DNA of 64,000 bases, taken from NCBI RefSeq assembly GCF_910589235.1, contig NC_060966.1, positions 496,001 through 560,000 of the forward strand, written 5' to 3'. Shown here one piece after another: positions 11,292-25,617 of this stretch (positions within the stretch are counted from its first letter, which is position 1; the number at the start of each line of letters is the position of its first letter). The DNA comes from Vespa crabro. Lineage: Eukaryota; Arthropoda; Insecta; Hymenoptera; Vespidae. The notes beneath the pieces are model-generated. The model saw only the letters and a list, made by a program, of their open reading frames with translations. It had not been told where the DNA came from and searched no databases. Made by a program: the position numbers and the translations under genes.

Positions 11292-12655
11292 GCATTTCAT
11301 AAGATCAAACATCTATTTTATATTGGAATCAAAGTTTTTAACATTCTTTCATATCGTATATACGATTTTTCGCTCATATACGCGTATCATCGAAAAACGA
11401 AAACTTGAAATCTCCTTCAATTTCAATGATTTTATATTCTATCGATGCAGAATAAAGAATATAACAAGAATATAACGTTTTTACTATGTTTAAATACGCG
11501 TTTTCATATGATAAATGTCGAAAAACATAATCGACATACGCGAATTTCCGTATATGCGAAGATAAAATCGTGAAATCTTTAATAATACTTGTGCCACAGT
11601 TAGAAAAATGTCACCAATCGATTGAGAACATTGCATTTCATAAGATCAAACATCTATTTTATATTGGAATCAAAGTTTTTAACATTCTTTCATATCGTAT
11701 ATACGATTTTTCGCTCATATACGCGTATCGTCGAAAAACGAAAACTTGAAATCTCGTTCAATTTCAATGATTTTATATTCTATCGATGCAGAATAAAGAA
11801 TATAACAAGAATATAACGTTTTTACTATGTTTAAATACGCGTTTTCATATGATAATTGTCGAAAAACGTAATCGACATACGCGAATTTCGGTATATGCGA
11901 AGGTAAAATCGTGAAATCATTAATAATACTTGTGCCACAGTTAGAAAAATGTTACCAATCGATTCAGAACATTGCATTTCATAAGATCAAACATCTATTT
12001 TATATTGGAATCAAAGTTTTTAACATTCTTTCATATCGTATATACGATTTTTCGCTCATATACGCGTATCGTCGAAAAACGAAAACTTGAAATCTCGTTC
12101 AATTTCAATGATTTTGTATTCTATCGATGCAGAATAATGAATATAACAAGAATATAACGTTTTTACTATGTTTAAATAAGCGTTTTCATATGATAATTGT
12201 CGAAAAACGTAATCGACATACGCGAATTTCGGTATATGCGAAGATAAAATCGTGAAATCTTTAATAATACTTGTGCCACAGTTAGAAAAATGTTACCAAT
12301 CGATTCAGAACATTGCATTTCATAAGATGTAACATCTATTTTATATTGGAATCAAAGTTTTTAACATTCTTTCATATCGTATATACGATTTTTCGCTCAT
12401 ATACGCGTATCATCGAAAAACGAAAACTTGAAATCTCGTTCAATTTCAATGATTTTATATTCTATCGATGCAGAATAAAGAATATAACAAGAATATAACG
12501 TTTTTACTATGTTTAAATACGCGTTTTCATATGATAAATGTCGAAAAACATAATCGACATACGCGAATTTCCGTATATGCGAAGATAAAATCGTGAAATC
12601 TTTAATAATACTTGTGCCACAGTTAGAAAAATGTCACCAATCGATTCAGAACATT
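11292..12655 (+). repeat. Three-unit-spaced copy pair
   Basis: The units at 11292 and 12315 share GTATCATCG, GATAAATGTCG, AACATAATCG, TTTCCGTATA and the following GTCACCAAT, all exactly 1023 bp (three units) apart. The two intervening units lack them. A three-unit tandem duplication or a conversion tract of about 250 bp would explain it. Confidence 0.8.
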
Positions 12656-13338
12656 GCATTTCATAAGATCAAACATCTATTTTATATTGGAATCAAAGTT
12701 TTTAACATTCTTTCATATCGTATATACGATTTTTCGCTCATATACGCGTATCGTCGAAAAACGAAAACTTGAAATCTCGTTCAATTTCAATGATTTTATA
12801 TTCTATCGATGCAGAATAAAGAATATAACAAGAATATAACGTTTTTTACTATGTTTAAATACGCGTTTTCATATGATAATTGTCGAAAAACGTAATCGAC
12901 ATACGCGAATTTCGGTATATGCGAAGATAAAATCTTGAAATCTTTAATAATACTTGTGCCACAGTTAGAAAAATGTTACCAATCGATTCAGAACATTGCA
13001 TTTCATAAGATCAAACATCTATTTTATATTGGAATCAAAGTTTTTAACATTCTTTCATATCGTATATACGATTTTTCGCTCATATACGCGTATCGTCGAA
13101 AAACGAAAACTTGAAATCTCGTTCAATTTCAATGATTTTATATTCTATCGATGCAGAATAAAGAATATAACAAGAATATAACGTTTTTACTATGTTTAAA
13201 TACGCGTTTTCATATGATAATTGTCGAAAAACGTAATCGACATACGCGAATTTCGGTATATGCGAAGATAAAATCGTGAAATCTTTAATAATACTTGTGC
13301 CACAGTTAGAAAAATGTTACCAATCGATTCAGAACATT

Positions 13339-16300
13339 GCATTTCATAAGATCAAACATCTATTTTATATTGGAATCAAAGTTTTTAACATTCTTTCATA
13401 TCGTATATACGATTTTTCGCTCATATACGCGTATCGTCGAAAAACGAAAACTTGAAATCTCGTTCAATTTCAATGATTTTATATTCTATCGATGCAGAAT
13501 AAAGAATATAACAAGAATATAACGTTTTTACTATGTTTAAATACGCGTTTTCATATGATAATTGTAGAAAAACGTAATCGACATACGCGAATTTCGGTAT
13601 ATGCGAAGATAAAATCGTGAAATCTTTAATAATACTTGTGCCACAGTTAGAAAAATGTTACCAATCGATTCAGAACATTGCATTTCATAAGATCAAACAT
13701 CTATTTTATATTGGAATCAAAGTTTTTAACATTCTTTCATATCGTATATACGATTTTTCGCTCATATACGCGTATCGTCGAAAAACGAAAACTTGAAATC
13801 TCCTTCAATTTCAATGATTTTATATTCTATCGATGCAGAATAATGAATATAACAAGAATATAACGTTTTTACTATGTTTAAATACGCGTTTTCATATGAT
13901 AATTGTCGAAAAACGTAATCGACATACGCGAATTTCGGTATATGCGAAGATAAAATCGTGAAATCTTTAATAATACTTGTGCCACAGTTAGAAAAATGTT
14001 ACCAATCGATTCAGAACATTGCATTTCATAAGATCAAACATCTATTTTATATTGGAATCAAAGTTTTTAACATTCTTTCATATCGTATATACGATTTTTC
14101 GCTCATATACGCGTATCGTCGAAAAACGAAAACTTGAAATCTCGTTCAATTTCAATGATTTTATATTCTATCGATGCAGAATAAAGAATATAACAAGAAT
14201 ATAACGTTTTTACTATGTTTAAATACGCGTTTTCATATGATAATTGTCGAAAAACGTAATCGACATACGCGAATTTCGGTATATGGGAAGAAAAAATCGT
14301 GAAATCTTTAATAATACTTGTGCCACAGTTAGAAAAATGTTACCAATCGATTCAGAACATTGCATTTCATAAGATCAAACATCTATTTTATATTGGAATC
14401 AAAGTTTTTAACATTCTTTCATATCGTATATACGATTTTTCGCTCATATACGCGTATCGTCGAAAAACGAAAACTTGAAATCTCGTTCAATTTCAATGAT
14501 TTTATATTCTATCGATGCAGAATAAAGAATATAACAAGAATATAACGTTTTTACTATGTTTAAATACGCGTTTTCATATGATAATTGTCGAAAAAACGTA
14601 ATCGACATACGCGAATTTCGGTATATGCGAAGATAAAATCGTGAAATCTTTAATAATACTTGTGCCACAGTTAGAAAAATGTTACCAATCGATTCAGAAC
14701 ATTGCATTTCATAAGATCAAACATCTATTTTATATTGGAATCAAAGTTTTTAACATTCTTTCATATCGTATATACGATTTTTCGCTCATATACGCGTATC
14801 GTCGAAAAACGAAAACTTGAAATCTCGTTCAATTTCAATGATTTTATATTCTATCGATGCAGGATAAAGAATATAACAAGAATATAACGTTTTTACTATG
14901 TTTAAATACGCGTTTTCATATGATAATTGTCGAAAAACGTAATCGACATACGCGAATTTCGGTATATGCGAAGATAAAATCGTGAAATCTTTAATAATAC
15001 TTGTGCCACAGTTAGAAAAATGTTACCAATCGATTCAGAACATTGCATTTCATAAGATCAAACATCTATTTTATATTGGAATCAAAGTTTTTAACATTCT
15101 TTCATATCGTATATACGATTTTTCGCTCATATACGCGTATCGTCGAAAAACGAAAACTTGAAATCTCGTTCAATTTCAATGATTTTATATTCTATCGATG
15201 CAGAATAAAGAATATAACAAGAATATAACGTTTTTACTATGTTTAAATACGCGTTTTCATATGATAATTGTCGAAAAACGTAATCGACATACGCGAATTT
15301 CGGTATATGCGAAGATAAAATCGTGAAATCTTTAATAATACTTGTGCCACAGTTAGAAAAATGTTACCAATCGATTCAGAACATTGCATTTCATAAGATC
15401 AAACATCTATTTTATATTGGAATCAAAGTTTTTAACATTCTTTCATATCGTATATACGATTTTTCGCTCATATACGCGTATCGTCGAAAAACGAAAACTT
15501 GAAATCTCGTTCAATTTCAATGATTTTATATTCTATCGATGCAGAATAAAGAATATAACAAGAATATAACGTTTTTACTATGTTTAAATACGCGTTTTCA
15601 TATGATAATTGTCGAAAGACGTAATCGACATACGCGAATTTCGGTATATGCGAAGATAAAATCGTGAAATCTTTAATAATACTTGTGCCACAGTTAGAAA
15701 AATGTTACCAATCGATTCAGAACATTGCATTTCATAAGATCAAACATCTATTTTATATTGGAATCAAAGTTTTTAACATTCTTTCATATCGTATATACGA
15801 TTTTTCGCTCATATACGCGTATCGTCGAAAAACGAAAACTTGAAATCTCGTTCAATTTCAATGATTTTATATTCTATCGATGCAGAATAAAGAATATAAC
15901 AAGAATATAACGTTTTTACTATGTTTAAATACGCGTTTTCATATGATAATTGTCGAAAAACGTAATCGACATACGCGAATTTCGGTATATGCGAAGATAA
16001 AATCGTGAAATCTTTAATAATACTTGTGCCACAGTTAGAAAAATGTTACCAATCGATTCAGAACATTGCATTTCATAAGATCAAACATCTATTTTATATT
16101 GAAATCAAAGTTTTTAACATTCTTTCATATCGTATATACGATTTTTCGCTCATATACGCGTATCGTCGAAAAACGAAAACTTGAAATCTCGTTCAATTTC
16201 AATGATTTTATATTCTATCGATGCAGAATAAAGAATATAACAAGAATATAACGTTTTTACTATGTTTAAATACGCGTTTTCATATGATAATTGTCGAAAA

Positions 16301-17090
16301 ACGTAATCGACATACGCGAATTTCGGTATATGCGAAGATAAAATCGTGAAATCTTTAATAATACTTGTGCCACAGTTAGAAAAATGTTACCAATCGATTC
16401 AGAACATTGCATTTCATAAGATCAAACATCTATTTTATATTGGAATCAAAGTTTTTAACATTCTTTCATATCGTATATACGATTTTTCGCTCATATACGC
16501 GTATCGTCGAAAAACGAAAACTTGAAATCTCGTTCAATTTCAATGATTTTATATTCTATCGATGCAGAATAAAGAATATAACAAGAATATAACGTTTTTA
16601 CTATGTTTAAATACGCGTTTTCATATGATAATTGTAGAAAAACGTAATCGACATACGCGAATTTCGGTATATGCGAAGATAAAATCGTGAAATCTTTAAT
16701 AATACTTGTGCCACAGTTAGAAAAATGTTACCAATCGATTCAGAACATTGCATTGCATAAGATCAAACATCTATTTTATATTGGAATCAAAGTTTTTAAC
16801 ATTCTTTCATATCGTATATACGATTTTTCGCTCATATACGCGTATCGTCGAAAAACGAAAACTTGAAATCTCCTTCAATTTCAATGATTTTATATTCTAT
16901 CGATGCAGAATAATGAATATAACAAGAATATAACGTTTTTACTATGTTTAAATACGCGTTTTCATATGATAATTGTCGAAAAACGTAATCGACATACGCG
17001 AATTTCGGTATATGCGAAGATAAAATCGTGAAATCTTTAATAATACTTGTGCCACAGTTAGAAAAATGTTACCAATCGATTCAGAACATT
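13339..17090 (+). repeat. Nine-unit-spaced copy pair
   Basis: The two-unit segment at 13339-14020 (TTGTAGAAAAACG, then CTCCTTCAA and AATAATGAA) recurs at 16409-17090. The distance is 3070 bp: nine units plus the one-base insertion near 14591. The intervening units look common-form. The second copy has a private CATTGCATAAG. Confidence 0.75.
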
Positions 17091-18113
17091 GCATTTCATA
17101 AGATCAAACATCTATTTTATATTGGAATCAAAGTTTTTAACATTCTTTCATATCGTATATACGATTTTTCGCTCATATACGCGTATCGTCAAAAAACGAA
17201 AACTTGAAATCTCGTTCAATTTCAATGATTTTATATTCTATCGATGCAGAATAAAGAATATAACAAGAATATAACGTTTTTACTATGATTAAATACGCGT
17301 TTTCATATGATAATTGTCGAAAAACGTAATCGACATACGCGAATTTCGGTATATGCGAAGATAAAATCGTGAAATCTTTAATAATACTTGTGCCACAGTT
17401 AGAAAAATGTTACCAATCGATTCAGAACATTGCATTTCATAAGATCAAACATCTATTTTATATTGGAATCAAAGTTTTTAACATTCTTTCATATCGTATA
17501 TACGATTTTTCGCTCATATACGCGTATCGTCGAAAAACGAAAACTTGAAATCTCGTTCAATTTCAATGATTTTATATTCTATCGATGCAGAATAAAGAAT
17601 ATAACAAGAATATAACGTTTTTACTATGTTTAAATACGCGTTTTCATATGATAATTGTCGAAAAACGTAATCGACATACGCGAATTTCGGTATATGCGAA
17701 GATAAAATCGTGAAATCTTTAATAATACTTGTGCCACAGTTAGAAAAATGTTACCAATCGATTCAGAACATTGCATTTCATAAGAGCAAACATCTATTTT
17801 ATATTGGAATCAAAGTTTTTAACATTCTTTCATATCGTATATACGATTTTTCGCTCATATACGCGTATCTTCGAAAAACGAAAACTTGAAATCTCGTTCA
17901 ATTTCATTGATTTTATATTCTATCGATGCAGAATAAAGAATATAACAAGAAAATAACGTTTTTACTATGTTTAATTACGCGTTTTCATATGATAATTGTC
18001 GAAAAACGTAATCGACATACGCGAATATCGGTATATGCGAACATGAAATCGTGAAATCTTTAATAATACTTGTGCCACAGTTAGAAAAATGTTACCAATC
18101 GAATCAGAACATT

Positions 18114-20842
18114 GCATTTCATAAGATCAAACATCTATTTTATAATGGAATCAAAGTTTTTAACATTCATTCATATCGTATATACGATTTTTCGCTCATA
18201 TACGCGTATCGTCGAAAAACGAAAACTTGAAATCTCGTTCAATTTCATTGATTTTATATACTATCGATGCAGAATAAAGAATATAACAAGAATATAACGT
18301 TTTTACTATGTTTAAGTACGCGTTTTCATATGATAATTGTCGAAAAACGTAACCGACATACGCGAATTTCGGTATATGCGAAGATAAAATCGTGAAATCT
18401 TTAATAATACTTGTGCCACAGTTAGATAAATGTTACCAATCGATTCAGATCATTGCATTTCATAAGATCAAACATTTATTTTATATTGGAATCAAAGATT
18501 TTAACATTCTTTCATATCGTATGTACGATTTTTCGCTCATATACGCGTATCGTCGAAAAACGAAAACTTGAAATCTCGTTCAATTTCATTGATTTTATAT
18601 TCTATCGATGCAGAATAAAGAATATAACAAGAATATAACGATTTTACTATGTTTAAATAAGCGTTTTCATATGATAATTGTCGGAAAACGTAATCGACAT
18701 ACGCGAATTTCGGTATATGCGAAGATAAAATCGTGAAATCTTTAATAATACTTGTGCCACAGTTAGAAAAATGTTACCAATCGATTCAGAACATTGCATT
18801 TCATAAGATCAAACATCTATTTTATATTGGAATCAAAGTTTTTAACATTCTTTCATATCGTATATACGATTTTTCGCTCATATACGCGTATCGTCGAAAA
18901 ACGAAAACTTGAAATCTCGTTCAATTTCATTGATTTTATATTCTATCGATGCAGAATAAAGAATATAACAAGAATATAACGTTTTTACTATGTTTAAATA
19001 CGCGTTTTCATATGATAATTTTCGAAAAACGTAATCGACATACGCGAATTTCGGTATATGCGAAGATAAAATCGTGAAATCTTTAATAATACTTGTGCCA
19101 CAGTTAGAAAAATGTTACCAATCGATTCAGAACATTGCATTTCAAAAGCTCAAACATCTATTTCATATTGGAATCAAAGTTTTTAACATTCTTTCATATC
19201 GTATATACGATTTTTCGCTCATATACGCGTATCGTCGAAAAACGAAAACCTGAAATCTCGTTCAATTTCATTGATTTTATATTCTATCGATGCAGAATAA
19301 AAAATATAACAAGAATATAACGTTTTTACTATGTTTAAATACGCGTTTTCATATGATAATTGTCGAAAAACGTAATCGACATACGCGAATTTCGGTATAT
19401 GCGAAGATAAAATCGTGAAATCTTTAATAATACTTGTGCCACAGTTAGAAAAATGTTACCAATCGAATCAGAACATTGCATTTCATAAGATCAAACATCT
19501 ATTTTATAATGGAATCAAAGTTTTTAACATTCATTCATATCGTATATACGATTTTTCGCTCATATACGCGTATCGTCGAAAAACGAAAACTTGAAATCTC
19601 GTTCAATTTCATTGATTTTATATTCTATCGATGCAGAATAAAGAATATAACAAGAATATAACGTTTTTACTATGTTTAAGTACGCGTTTTCATATGATAA
19701 TTGTCGAAAAACGTAACCGACATACGCGAATTTCGGTATATGCGAAGATAAAATCGTGAAATCTTTAATAATACTTGTGCCACAGTTAGATAAATGTTAC
19801 CAATCGATTCAGATCATTGCATTTCATAAGATCAAACATTTATTTTATATTGGAATCAAAGATTTTAACATTCTTTCATATCGTATGTACGATTTTTTGC
19901 TCATATACGCGTATCGTCGAAAAACGAAAACTTGAAATCTCGTTCAATTTCATTGATTTTATATTCTATCGATGCAGAATAAAGAATATAACAAGAATAT
20001 AACGTTTTTACTATGTTTAAATAAGCGTTTTCATATGATATTTGTCGGAAAACGTAATCGACATTCGCGAATTTCGGTATATGCGAAGATAAAATCGTGA
20101 AATCTTTAATAATACTTGTGCCACAGTTAGAAAAATGTTACCAATCGATTCAGAACATTGCATTTCATAAGATCAAACATCTATTTTATATTGGAATCAA
20201 AGTTTTTAACATTCTTTCATATCGTATATACGATTTTTCGCTCATATACGCGTATCATCGAAAAACGAAAACTTTAAATCTCGTTCAATTTCATTGATTT
20301 TATATTCTATCGATGCAGAATAAAGAATATAACAAGAATATAACGTTTTTACTATGTTTAAATAGGCGTTTTCATATGATAATTGTCGAAAAACCTAATC
20401 GACATACGCGAATTTCGGTATATGCGAAGATAAAATCGTGAAATCTTTAATAATACTTGTGCCACAGTTAGAAAAATGTTACCAATCGATTCAGAACATT
20501 GCATTTCATAAGATCAAACATCTATTTTATATTGGAATCAAAGTTTTTAACATTCTTTCATATCGTATATACGATTTTTCGCTCATATACGCGTATCGTC
20601 GAAAAACAAAAACTTGAAATCTCGTTCAATTTCATTGATTTTATATTCTATGATTTGCAGAATAAAGAATATAACAAGAATATAACGTTTTTACTATGTT
20701 TAAATACGCGTTTTCATATGATAATTGTCGAAAAACGTAATCGATATACGCGAATTTCGGTATATGCGAAGATAAAATCGTGAAATCTTTAATAATACTT
20801 GTGCCACAGTTAGAAAAATGTTACCAATCGATTCAGAACATT
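18114..20842 (+). repeat. Four-unit higher-order repeat, two copies
   Basis: The units at 18114 and 19478 share ATCGAATCAG, TATAATGGAATC, CATTCATTCAT, TTAAGTACG and GTAACCGAC. The units at 18455 and 19819 share GTTAGATAAATG, AGATCATTG, CATTTATTT, AAAGATTTTAAC, GTATGTACG, AAATAAGCG and GTCGGAAAACG. The spacing is 1364 bp, four units. The third and fourth units of the two copies match poorly, so the repeat has been eroded or partly overwritten. Confidence 0.85.
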
Positions 20843-22207
20843 GCATTTCATAAGATCAAACATCTATTTTATATTGGAATCAAAGTTTTTAACATTCTTT
20901 CATATCGTATATACAATTTTTCGCTCATATACGCGTATCGTCGAAAAACGAAAACTTAAAATCTCGTTCAATTTCATTGATTTTATATTCTATCGATGCA
21001 GAATAAAGAATATAACAAGAATATAACGTTTTTACTATGTTTAAATACGCGTTTTCATATGATAATTGTCGAAAAACCTAATCGACATAGGCGAATTTCG
21101 GTATATGCGAAGATAAAATCGTGAAATCTTTAATAATACTTGTGCCACAGTAAGAAAAATGTTACCAATCGATTCAGAACATTGCATTTCATAAGATCAA
21201 ATATCTATTTTATATTGGAATCAAAGTTTTTAACATTCTTTCATATCGTATATACAATTTTTCGCTCATATACGCGTATCGTCGAAAAACGAAAACTTGA
21301 AATCTCGTTCAATTTCATTGACTTTATATTCTATCGATGCAGAATAAAGAAAATAACAAGAATATAACGTTTTTACTATGTTTAAATACGCGTTTTCATA
21401 TGATAATTGTCGAAAAACGTAATCGACATACGCGAATTTCGGTATATGCGAAGATAAAATCGTGAAATCTTTAATAATACTTGTGCCACAGTTAGAAAAA
21501 TGTTACCAATCGATTCAGAACATTGCATTTCATAAGATCAAACAGCTATTTTATATTGGAATCAAAGTTTTTAACATTCTTTCATATCGTATATACGATT
21601 TTTCGCTCATATACGCGTATCGTCGAAAAACGAAAACTTGAAATCTCGTTCAATTTCATTGATTTTATATTCTATCGATGCAGAATAAAGAATATAACAA
21701 GAATATAACGTTTTTACTATGTTTAAATACGCGTTTTCATATGATAATTTTCGAAAAACGTAATCGACATACGCGAATTTCGGTATATGCGAAGATAAAA
21801 TCGTGAAATCTTTATTAATACTTGTGCAACAGTTAGAAAAATGTTACCAATCGATTCAGAACATTGCATTTCAAAAGCTCAAACATCTATTTCATATTGG
21901 AATCAAAGTTTTTAACATTCTTTCATATCGTATATACGATTTTTCGCTCATATACGCGTATCGTCGAAAAACGAAAACTTGAAATCTCGTTCAATTTCAT
22001 TGATTTTATATTCTATGATTTGCAGAATAAAGAATATAACAAGAATATAACGTTTTTACTATGTTTAAATACGCGTTTTCATATGATAATTGTCGAAAAA
22101 CGTAATCGATATACGCGAATTTCGGTATATGCGAAGATAAAATCGTGAAATCTTTAATAATACTTGTGCCACAGTTAGAAAAATGTTACCAATCGATTCA
22201 GAACATT
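20501..22207 (+). repeat. Four-unit-spaced pair with shared one-base insertion
   Basis: The units starting at 20501 and 21866 share the unusual CTATGATTTGCAG in place of CTATCGATGCAG, which lengthens each to 342 bp. They also share CGATATACG downstream. The second unit starts with CAAAAGCTC and TTTCATATTGG, as does the unit at 19137 eight units earlier, so it looks like a hybrid of two marker units. Confidence 0.8.
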
Positions 22208-23230
22208 GCATTTCATAAGATCAAACATCTATTTTATATTGGAATCAAAGTTTTTAACATTCTTTCATATCGTATAAACAATTTTTCGCACATATACGCG
22301 TATCGTCGAAAAACGAAAACTTGAAATCTCGTTCAATTTCATTGATTTTATATTCTATCGATGCAGAATAAAGAATATAACAAGAATATAACGTTTTTAC
22401 TATGTTTAAATACGCGTTTTCATATGATAATTGTCGAAAAACGTAATCGACATACGCGAATTTCGGTATATGCGAAGATAAAATCGTGAAATCTTTAATA
22501 ATACTTGTGCCACAGTTAGAAAAATGTTACCAATCGATTCAGAACATTGCATTTCATAAGATCAAACATCTATTTTATATTGGAATCAAAGTTTTTAACA
22601 TTCTTTCATATCGTATATACAATTTTTCGCTCATATACGCGTATCGTCGAAAAACGAAAACTTAAAATCTCGTTCAATTTCATTGATTTTATATTCTATC
22701 GATGCAGAATAAAGGATATAACAAGAATATAACGTTTTTACTATGTTTAAATACGCGTTTTCATATGATAATTGTCGAAAAACCTAATCGACATAGGCGA
22801 ATTTCGGTATATGCGAAGATAAAATCGTGAAATCTTTAATAATACTTGTGCCACAGTTAGAAAAATGTTACCAATCGATTCAGAACATTGCATTTCATAA
22901 GATCAAACATCTATTTTATATTGGAATCAAAGTTTTTAACATTCTTTCATATCGTATATACAATTTTTCGCTCATATACGCGTATCGTCGAAAAACGAAA
23001 ACTTGAAATCTCGTTCAATTTCATTGACTTTATATTCTATCGATGCAGAATAAAGAATATAACAAGAATATAACGTTTTTACTATGTTTAAATACGCGTT
23101 TTCATATGATAATTGTCGAAAAACGTAATAGACATACGCGAATTTCGGTATATGCGAAGATAAAATCGTGAAATCTTTAATAATACTTGTGCCACAGTTA
23201 GAAAAATGTTACCAATCGATTCAGAACGTT
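20843..23230 (+). repeat. Two-unit segment repeated five units apart
   Basis: The units at 20843 and 22549 both have TACAATTTTTCG, ACTTAAAATC and CCTAATCGACATAGG. The units following each (21184 and 22890) both have TACAATTTTTCG and TTGACTTTATA. The distance is 1706 bp, five units plus one inserted base. This five-unit spacing sits inside a region that otherwise favours four-unit spacing. Confidence 0.75.
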
Positions 23231-24253
23231 GCATTTCATAAGATCAAACATCTATTTTATATTGGAATCAATGTTTTTAACATTTTTTCATATCGTATAT
23301 ACAATTTTTCGCTCATATACGCGTATCGTCGAAAAACGAAAACTTGAAATCTCGTTCAATTTCATTGATTTTATATTCTATCGATGCAGAATAAAGAATA
23401 TAACAAGAATATATCGTTTTTACTATGTTTAAATACGCGTTTTCATATGATAATTGTCGAAAAACGTAATCGACATACGCGAATTTCGGTATATGCGAAG
23501 ATAAAATCGTGAAATCTTTAATAATACTTGTGCCACAGTTAGAAAAATGTTACCAATCGTTTCAGAACATTGCATTTCATAAGATCAAACATCTATTTTA
23601 TATTGGAATCAAAGTTTTTAACATTCTTTCATATCGTATATACGATTTTTCGCTCATATACGCGTATCGTCGAAAAACGAAAACTTGAAATCTCGTTCAA
23701 TTTCATTGACTTTATATTCTATCGATGCAGAATAAAGAATATAACAAGAATATAACGTTTTTACTATGTTTAAATACGCGTTTTCATATGATAATTGTCG
23801 AAAAACCTAATCGACATACGCGAATTTCGGTATATGCGAAGATAAAATCGTGAAATCTTTAATAATACTTGTGCCACAGTTAGATAAATGTTACCAATCG
23901 ATTCAGATCATTGCATTTCATAAGATCAAACATTTATTTTATATTGGAATCAAAGATTTTAACATTCTTTCATATCGTATATACGATTTTTCGCTCATAT
24001 ACGCGTATCGTCGAAAAACGAAAACTTGAAATCTCGTTCAATTTCATTGATTTTATATTCTATCGATGCAGAATAAAGAATATAACAAGAATATAACGTT
24101 TTTACTATGTTTAAATACGCGTTTTCATATGATAATTGTCGAAAAACCTAATCGACATACGCGAATTTCGGTATATGCGAAGATAAAATAGTGAAATCTT
24201 TAATAATACTTGTGCCACAGTTAGAAAAATGTTACCAATCGATTCAGAACATT

Positions 24254-25617
24254 GCATTTCATAAGATCAAACATCAATTTTATATTGGAATCAAAGTTTT
24301 TAACATTCTTTTATATCGTATATACGATTTTTCGCTCATATACGCGTATCGTCGAAAAACGAAAACTTGAAATCTCGTTCAATTTCATTGATTTTATATT
24401 CTATCGATGCAGAATAAAGAATATAACAAGAATATAACGTTTTTACTATGTTTAAATACGCGTTTTCATATGATAATTGTCGAAAAACCTAATCGACCTA
24501 CGCGAATTTCGGTATATGCGAAGATAAAATCGTGAAATCTTTAATAATACTTGTGCCACAGTTAGAAAAATGTTACCAATCGATTCAGAACATTGCATTT
24601 CATAAGATCAAACATCTATTTTATATTGGAATCAAAGTTTTTAACATTCTTTCATATCGTATATACGATTTTTCGCTCATATACGCGTATCGTCGAAAAA
24701 CGAAAACCTGAAATCTCGTTCAATTTCATTGATTTTATATTCTATCGATACAGAATAAAGAATATAACAAGAATATAACGTTTTTACTATGTTTAAATAC
24801 GCGTTTTCATATGATAATTGTCGAAAAACCTAATCGACATAGGCGAATTTCGGTATATGCGAAGATAAAATCGTGAAATCTTTAATAATACTTGTGCCAC
24901 AGTTAGAAAAATGTTACCAATCGATTCAGAACATTGCATTTCATAAGATCAAACATCTATTTTATATTGGAATCAAAGTTTTTAACATTCTTTCATATCG
25001 TATATACAATTTTTCGCTCATATACGCGTATCGTCGAAAAACGAAAACTTGAAATCTCGTTCAATTTCATTGATTTTATATTCTATCGATGCAGAATAAA
25101 GAATATAACAAGAATATAACGTTTCTACTATGTTTAAATACGCGTTTTCATATGATAATTGTCGAAAAACGTAATCGACATACGCGAATTTCGGTATATG
25201 CGAAGATAAAATCGTGAAATCTTTAATAATACTTGTGCCACAGTTAGAAAAATGATACCAATCGATTCAGAACATTGCATTTTATAAGATCAAACATTTA
25301 TTTTATATTGGAATCAAAGATTTTAACATTCTTTCATATCGTATGTACGATTTTTCGCTCATATACGCGTATCGTCGAAAAACGAAAACTTGAAATCTCG
25401 TTCACTTTCATTGATTTTATATTCTATCGATGCAGAATAAAGAATATAACAAGAATATAACGTTTTTACTATGTTTAAATACGCGTTTTCATATGATAAT
25501 TGTCGAAAAACGTAATCGACATCCGCGAATTTCGGTATATGCGAAGATAGAATCGTGAAATCTTTAATAATACTTGTGCCACAGTTAGAAAAATGTTACC
25601 AATCGATTCAGAACATT
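24254..25617 (+). repeat. Higher-order repeat XYZW, copy 1 (4 units, 1364 bp)
   Basis: Four distinguishable unit types follow in order. X (24254) has CATCAATTTTAT, CTTTTATATCG and CGACCTACG. Y (24595) has AACCTGAAAT, CGATACAGAAT and CGACATAGG. Z (24936) has TACAATTTTTC and GTTTCTACT. W (25277), preceded by AATGATACC, has CATTTATTT, AAAGATTTTAAC and GTATGTACG. Confidence 0.9.

Larger units (their letters stand above)
1..17772 (+). repeat. Subfamily A block (left), highly uniform units
   Basis: Every unit here has A at unit position 135 (TTTCAATGATT, with rare neighbours such as CACTTTAAATG). The last such unit starts at 17432. Many units are identical or differ by one or two bases, so homogenisation is recent or strong. 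No length change occurs before 10681; the only three are single-base insertions near 10681, 12841 and 14591. Confidence 0.93.
9586..17772 (+). repeat. Remainder of subfamily A: mostly common-form units with small local duplications
   Basis: There are about 24 units, many identical to the reference. The unit at 10609 carries CATAATATC and a one-base insertion (TATACTGATT near 10681). Extra-base insertions also occur near 12841 (six Ts) and 14591 (six As). The CTCCTTCAA and AATAATGAA changes recur in non-adjacent units (11413, 12131, 13802, 13840, 16873, 16910), indicating copying over several units. The final A unit begins at 17432. Confidence 0.85.

Noticed and set aside
14444..14707. 87-residue minus-strand open frame, also at 38246-38509
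   Set aside because: Both exist only because of the same one-base A insertion (CGAAAAAACG) near 14591 and 38391, which shifts the frame past a stop. They are not genes.
20097..20297. Longer or shifted plus-strand open frames (MKSLIILVPQLEKCY..., 66-94 residues) at 20097, 29593, 30600, 35797, 36066, 40821, 46267, 50358 and elsewhere
   Set aside because: Each is explained by a nearby substitution or indel that removes a stop or shifts frame in the satellite unit. There is no conserved protein and no start signal.
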